16,886 nt of DNA from the NCBI GenBank assembly GCA_041481485.1, contig JBGPBY010000111.1, positions 1-16,886 on the forward strand, given 5' to 3'. The translations under genes were made by a program, and so were the position numbers. This DNA comes from JBGPBY01 sp041481485. Lineage in GTDB: Bacteria > Acidobacteriota > Terriglobia > 20CM-2-55-15. The notes under the pieces were generated by a model. It saw only the letters and a program-made list of their open reading frames with translations. It was not told where the DNA came from and made no database searches. Of the stretch, positions 13,735 through 16,886 are shown in pieces (within the stretch, counting starts at the first letter, position 1; each line of letters opens with the position of its first letter).

Positions 13735-13823
13735 ACCACTCCCAACAAGCACTTTGCGGCACAGAGGAAGATCTCAAAACAACACTGGAAACTGATCCAC
13801 TATCAGTGGGTCAGTGTATGTAA
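13521..13823 (+). CDS. Doubtful 100-codon ORF lying across the repeat cluster
   Basis: The ORF starts in an ATGA overlap with the RepA-like gene, which is the only argument for translation. The product is polar and low in recognisable structure (MNKKMSISPISVEPHHSDAL). It includes translated copies of the repeat (IGHSKMSN and IGQSDKTP come from TATCGGACA units), and has no domain I recognise. Seven of the eight iteron-like repeats and several hairpins lie inside it, so this DNA is more likely an origin or regulatory region than a coding gene. A dual role remains possible. Confidence 0.25.
   Translation: MNKKMSISPISVEPHHSDALLIGHSKMSNRKTQVTVSVGCGLGEQPYTEPGSSIGQSDKTPIGGCLVFCPIDHSQQALCGTEEDLKTTLETDPLSVGQCM
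13630..13663. repeat. Imperfect hairpin inside the repeat cluster
   Basis: GTGTGGGTTGC (13630-13640) pairs with GCAACCCTACAC (13652-13663): 11 base pairs with one bulged T and an 11-base G-rich loop. It sits in the gap between the left and right groups of repeats. Confidence 0.55.
13791..13815. promoter_or_regulatory. 11-bp hairpin or operator before the small terminase gene
   Basis: ACTGATCCACT (13791-13801) and AGTGGGTCAGT (13805-13815) pair over 11 positions with one G-T wobble and an ATC loop. No T-run follows, so it is not a usual terminator. It ends 20 bases before the start at 13836, in the only non-overlapping junction of the late block, so it may be an operator or processing site. 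Confidence 0.55.
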
Positions 13824-13835
13824 CTGATTGAATGT

Positions 13836-14336
13836 ATGAGTATTAATAGCGATTCATTGAAATCGGGCAACGCCGGGGCAGCGGAAAACGCCGGTGTGAA
13901 GCCTGCCGGAGGGGCTCCGAAGGGTAACAAATCCGCCCAGAAGCATGGCGTCTACTCGCAAGTCGGCAAGGTTTCGAAGCGTGGTAAGCGCAGTTATGAC
14001 CGACGTACGCGTGAATTCAAGACCATGCAACAGCGTCGACTGGCCTACTACGCCGATAGAGGCGGCAAGGAACAGTTCTCTGCAAAGGAACTCGCGATCA
14101 TTGAGGATCTTCTGGAACAACAGCGGATTCAGGATCGCGGCACTGCGCATGTGACATTGAAGCCCGGAGTGATGTTTGGGAATCGAGGCCGGTCGTTCAC
14201 TCCGATCATGCGCGAGCTTCAGGCGTTGTCCGAGTCCATCACGAAGAAACTTACCCTGCTCGGCCTGGAACGTGTGGCGCCGCCGGTTCCCAATTTGACC
14301 GATTACCTCGCATCGAAAAAAGGAGGTGCGCAATGA
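13836..14336 (+). CDS. Probable small terminase subunit
   Basis: The 166-residue product begins with a Gly/Ala/Lys-rich stretch ending in GGAPKGNKSAQKHGVYS. This GxPKGNxNAxKHGxYS motif is frequent at the N-terminus of proteins encoded beside phage terminase genes. A basic region follows (KRGKRSYDRRTREFKTMQQR), then helices, and a C-terminal ALSESITKKLTLLGLERVAP resembling the LLxxLGL end of P27-type small terminases. Small terminases recognise the packaging start and hand DNA to the large subunit, whose gene lies about 650 bases downstream. The ATG at 13836 has only a weak ribosome site. Motif and position support the call but no single catalytic residue can. The gene ends in an ATGA overlap with the next. 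Confidence 0.55.
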   Translation: MSINSDSLKSGNAGAAENAGVKPAGGAPKGNKSAQKHGVYSQVGKVSKRGKRSYDRRTREFKTMQQRRLAYYADRGGKEQFSAKELAIIEDLLEQQRIQDRGTAHVTLKPGVMFGNRGRSFTPIMRELQALSESITKKLTLLGLERVAPPVPNLTDYLASKKGGAQ

Positions 14337-14569
14337 ATACCGAAAACCTCGACGAGCGCTACGGTCCCTGCCCGCAGTGCGGCACATGGCACGATCAGAG
14401 CCGTGCATGCGTGCGTTGCATGAATGGCCGCACGATGTCGCGCTGTCATCGGTGCGGAGAGGACAGGCATTGTTCCCTGTGGAACTCCATCGCACTGTGT
14501 GCGCGATGCGTGTTGCTGATTTTGACTGAATGGAAAATCCGGTTCGAAGAGATTGGAGAATTGAAATGA
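14333..14569 (+). CDS. Small zinc-ribbon protein with four CxxC pairs
   Basis: The 78-residue product has nine cysteines, eight of them in CxxC pairs: C13/C16, C26/C29, C38/C41 and C56/C59, plus C47. This suits two zinc sites, as in tandem zinc ribbons. Small proteins of this kind are common in phage late regions, often of HNH or regulator type, but no HNH residues are complete here. The C-terminal tail is an amphipathic helix (LTEWKIRFEEIGELK). The start has the best ribosome site of the block, AGGAGGTG at 14321-14328, which implies strong expression. Both ends overlap neighbours by an ATGA. The function is unknown. Confidence 0.65.
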   Translation: MNTENLDERYGPCPQCGTWHDQSRACVRCMNGRTMSRCHRCGEDRHCSLWNSIALCARCVLLILTEWKIRFEEIGELK

Positions 14570-14793
14570 TTCACGAACAGATCGTCCAGGAAACTCACGA
14601 CTATGTGCTGATGCGAGCCCGCAATGGGAAGTCTGCATCAATCGCGCAGACCATCGGCCAACTCACCAGACGATTCCCCAGAACGCCAATGGATGAACTC
14701 ACGGAAAGCGTTGCCACTGGCTTCGAGCGTGCGGCTGAGAGTCTTGACGCGGAGGCGGCGGCCCTTCGTACGCTTCGAACAACTGGAGCGTGA
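14566..14793 (+). CDS. Small helical protein of unknown function
   Basis: The 75-residue product starts at the ATG at 14566, in an ATGA overlap with the previous stop and with GGAGA at 14556-14560 upstream. The in-frame ATG at 14530 would give a long overlap and is less likely. The protein is helical and polar (MIHEQIVQETHDYVLMRARN), with a possible short helix-turn-helix-like segment (SASIAQTIGQLTRRFPRTP) and an Ala/Glu-rich end. I do not recognise the family. It overlaps the next reading frame at 14790. Confidence 0.55.
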   Translation: MIHEQIVQETHDYVLMRARNGKSASIAQTIGQLTRRFPRTPMDELTESVATGFERAAESLDAEAAALRTLRTTGA

Positions 14794-14801
14794 AACAACT
14801 C

Positions 14802-14984
14802 ATGAGCGACAACGCACAGCCAGTAACTCGATGCATCCGGTGCGACTCCATCGAAGCCCCGCTGTCTCCGGCGGAAGTTGAGGAGGGGCGGACGATCGTG
14901 ATCTGTGCCGAATGTATCGAGCGTTGCGCTCTCGAATGGCTTCAAAAGGCCGGGCGGGAGGTTTACGGAGTGAAAGCATCGTGA
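14802..14984 (+). CDS. Stand-alone ClpX-like C4 zinc-finger protein
   Basis: The 60-residue protein has C11-I-R-C14 and C35-A-E-C38, 20 residues apart, with a further C42. The segment TIVICAECIERC matches the ClpX zinc-binding domain (xxYICDECIxLC), and TRCIRCDSIEAPLS matches its RCSFCGKSQ opening. In ClpX this domain forms dimers and recruits adaptors and some substrates. Here it stands alone, followed by a short helix (ALEWLQKAGREVY). It could mimic or compete with the host ClpX domain, or simply be a zinc-ribbon regulator. The start is uncertain: a GTG at 14790 overlaps the previous stop (GTGA), while the ATG at 14802 gives the tidier protein. It ends in a GTGA overlap with the terminase start. 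Confidence 0.6.
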   Translation: MSDNAQPVTRCIRCDSIEAPLSPAEVEEGRTIVICAECIERCALEWLQKAGREVYGVKAS

Positions 14985-16504
14985 CGATCCTCGACGCCAT
15001 CAACGATCCGAACCTTTTCGCTGATTGGTTCAAGGGTTCCACATGGAACCGTTGGCGAACTTTCCTGAAGGCGTTGTTCGCTCTCACGCTCACCGAGGAT
15101 GAGTTCGCGATCTACACGAAGCACACGCAACGAACTATTGCGCCGGAGAACGCGTTTCGCGAGGCTTGGGTTATCGTTGGCCGTCGCGGCGGCAAAAGCC
15201 TTGTGGCGGCGGTCGTGGCGGTGTATTGCGCCTGTTTTAAAGACTACAGCCCATTCCTGAAGCCGGGTGAACTTGCCGTTATTGCCATCCTTGCCGCCGA
15301 TCGCAAACAGGCGCAAATCATTCTCAGGTACATCCGCGGATTCCTTCAGCTTCCCATTCTTCGAAAACTCGTACTCAACGACGTTCAAGAATCGATCGAA
15401 CTCAAGGGCGGCGTATTGATCGAAGTGCAGACGGCAAGTTTCAGAACAACCCGCGGCCGGACGTACGCGCTCGTCCTGCTTGACGAAGCCGCCTATTTCA
15501 GGTCGGAAGAAAGCGCAAATCCGGACACGGAAATCGTCAAAGCTGTGCGGCCAGGACTTGCCACAATTCCAGGGGCAATGCTGTTGGTGATCTCATCGCC
15601 GTACGCACGCAAGGGCGCATTGTGGAGCGCATATTCGAAGCACTTCGGCAAAGACTCGAAGGTTCTGGTCTGGCAGGGAGCCACGCTGGAAATGAATCCG
15701 TCGGTCGATCCTGCCGTCATTGAAGAAGCGCTGGAGGAGGACGAGCCCGCAGCGAGAGCCGAGTACTTCGCCGAGTTCCGTAAAGACATTGAAGCCTACC
15801 TGTCGCGTGAAGTGCTCGACACCTGCACGATCGCCGGGCGCCAGGAATTGCCACCGGTGGCCGGTGTGAAATATTTCGCATTCACCGATCCGGCGGGCGG
15901 TAGTGGCGCGGATTCGTTCACGCTCGCGATCGCGCACGCAGAGAAGGACAAGTCCATCCTGGATGCCGTACGGGAGATCAAGCCGCCGTTCAGTCCCGAA
16001 GCCACCACGCTGGAGCTGTGTGGTTTCCTGAAGTCCTATCGCATCACAGCCGTCACGGGCGATCGTTATGCCGGCGAATGGCCGCGGGAGCAGTTCCGCA
16101 AGAACGGGATCACGTACAACCTCAGCGAGAAAAATAAGAGCGAGATCTACAGGGATTCCTTGCCGCAGTTCAATTCCGGGCGCGTGGAGTTGCTCGACAT
16201 TCCGAGGCTCACTTCGCAGTTGCTCAATTTGGAACGGCGTACGGGATGGGGCGGCCGCGATTCGATCGATCACGGGCCCGGGGCGCATGACGACGCCGCA
16301 AATTCAGTATGCGGTGTCCTGCATCTCGTCGGCGGCAAGGCCAAAAAGCTGTTCTGGCTCTGGAGCGGCGACGCGCAGAGTGAGCCCATCACGAATTTTC
16401 CAACGCCGTCTACCTCGGAGTCACAGACCGCCCCTACACCGGAAGCACCAAAATCGACCGAGAGACAATCGCAGTTTTACACCATGGAGATTGACAAGTT
16501 ATGA
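14981..16504 (+). CDS. terL: Phage terminase large subunit
   Basis: The 507-residue packaging motor has two parts. The ATPase part holds Walker A GRRGGKS (67-73, K72), Walker B LVLLDEAA (D168, E169) and a coupling-motif-like LLVISSPYARKG. The RNase H-like nuclease has acidic residues at D303 (FTDPAGGSGADS), D361 (TGDRYAGEW) and D437/D438 (GAHDDAANSV). All expected catalytic acids are present. It cuts concatemeric DNA and pumps it into the prohead. I choose the GTG at 14981, which overlaps the previous stop in a GTGA and has GGAG at 14967-14970. The longer reading from 14912 would overlap the zinc-finger gene by about 70 bases and adds no family sequence. The C-terminal 60 residues are a polar tail. 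Confidence 0.93.
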   Translation: MTILDAINDPNLFADWFKGSTWNRWRTFLKALFALTLTEDEFAIYTKHTQRTIAPENAFREAWVIVGRRGGKSLVAAVVAVYCACFKDYSPFLKPGELAVIAILAADRKQAQIILRYIRGFLQLPILRKLVLNDVQESIELKGGVLIEVQTASFRTTRGRTYALVLLDEAAYFRSEESANPDTEIVKAVRPGLATIPGAMLLVISSPYARKGALWSAYSKHFGKDSKVLVWQGATLEMNPSVDPAVIEEALEEDEPAARAEYFAEFRKDIEAYLSREVLDTCTIAGRQELPPVAGVKYFAFTDPAGGSGADSFTLAIAHAEKDKSILDAVREIKPPFSPEATTLELCGFLKSYRITAVTGDRYAGEWPREQFRKNGITYNLSEKNKSEIYRDSLPQFNSGRVELLDIPRLTSQLLNLERRTGWGGRDSIDHGPGAHDDAANSVCGVLHLVGGKAKKLFWLWSGDAQSEPITNFPTPSTSESQTAPTPEAPKSTERQSQFYTMEIDKL

Positions 16505-16886
16505 AAACGAAAGAACTGAAACAAACCGGTCCCGTCGAATTTGAACTGAGCGACCATCCGGCACGCGCGTTTGCGCCCATCGGGGGACTCATGGAGGGAT
16601 TCGATAAGAAACGGATCATGCGGCGGAAACATTCATTTTTCGTCGCGCTGAATCCGGAAGATCCGATCGACATGATGATGTTCCGCCGGTGCTATCCCGC
16701 GGGCGTTCTGTTGCTCAATGGCCACACCGGTGCCCAGCTTCGCGGATTCAATGAAGTGTTCGCGAGCGAAAAGGGTGAGCAGCTCCTGAAAGATATTCAC
16801 GAAGCCCGGCCGGAGATTATCCGGATGGAGAATGAGCGCAGCCAGGCAGCATCGCAAGCCGCGATTATGAAAGTTGCGGCCGAGGA
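16501..16886 (+). CDS. Unknown late-region protein, 3' end outside the window
   Basis: The reading frame opens at the ATG at 16501 in an ATGA overlap with terL and stays open to the last base (128 complete codons). The product is soluble: MKTKELKQTGPVEFELSDHP, then FAPIGGLMEGFDKKRIMRRK, then a long charged helix toward the window end (EIIRMENERSQAASQAA). It has no portal signature in the part seen. Place and overlap make it the next gene of the packaging or structural block. Related phages often have the portal gene here, but nothing visible supports that. Confidence 0.7.
   Translation, partial: MKTKELKQTGPVEFELSDHPARAFAPIGGLMEGFDKKRIMRRKHSFFVALNPEDPIDMMMFRRCYPAGVLLLNGHTGAQLRGFNEVFASEKGEQLLKDIHEARPEIIRMENERSQAASQAAIMKVAAE

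Noticed and set aside
14530..14565. Upstream ATG for the small helical protein
   Set aside because: It overlaps the cysteine-rich gene by 40 bases, while the ATG at 14566 has both a ribosome site and an ATGA junction.
14912..14980. Longer N-terminus for the large terminase
   Set aside because: It would overlap the ClpX-like gene fully in another frame. The added residues have no terminase character, and the GTG at 14981 makes the usual GTGA junction.

Overview
The window reads as a bacterial chromosome segment carrying the left part of an integrated phage-like element. The chromosomal half combines a Gram-negative type IV pilus cluster (pilO end, pilP, pilQ) with bacillithiol genes (bshC, bshA) and a roadblock-type small protein. 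That combination, together with moderate GC, suggests Acidobacteriota or a similar diderm phylum. This is an inference from gene content; no marker gene settles it.

Layout. Positions 1 to about 121 hold a piece of a B12-type radical SAM gene in one frame. The sequence then changes abruptly into the 3' end of pilO in another frame, which is probably a chimeric contig end. From about 127 to 7185 all genes lie on the plus strand, mostly overlapping or nearly abutting: pilO (end), pilP, pilQ, a roadblock-like gene, thiE, a membrane-protein gene, bshC and bshA. After a 129-base gap comes a single-domain ClpA/ClpB-type AAA ATPase gene (7315-8466). A strong two-way hairpin terminator follows at 8492-8526.

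At 8541-8588, on the minus strand, lies only the 3' part of a tRNA-Thr(CGT): anticodon arm, T arm and acceptor 3' strand. I read this as the left attachment site. A P4-type tyrosine integrase gene follows at 8778. The intact, regenerated tRNA should lie at the other end of the element, outside the window.

The element continues to the end of the window. It holds the integrase gene, an unknown 266-codon gene with a structured leader, two small helix-turn-helix regulators, a small unknown protein, a primase-type zinc-finger protein and a RepA-like RecA-fold ATPase. Next comes a 228-bp cluster of eight CTATYGGACA repeats with hairpins, a candidate replication origin. The packaging block follows: a likely small terminase, a Cys-rich zinc protein, a small helical protein, a lone ClpX-like zinc-finger protein, the large terminase and the start of a further gene. 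From the XRE gene to the window end nearly every junction is a short ATGA or GTGA overlap, so the block is probably co-transcribed with coupled translation. The element therefore shows integration, regulation, replication and packaging functions. Portal, capsid and tail genes are not visible and may lie downstream.
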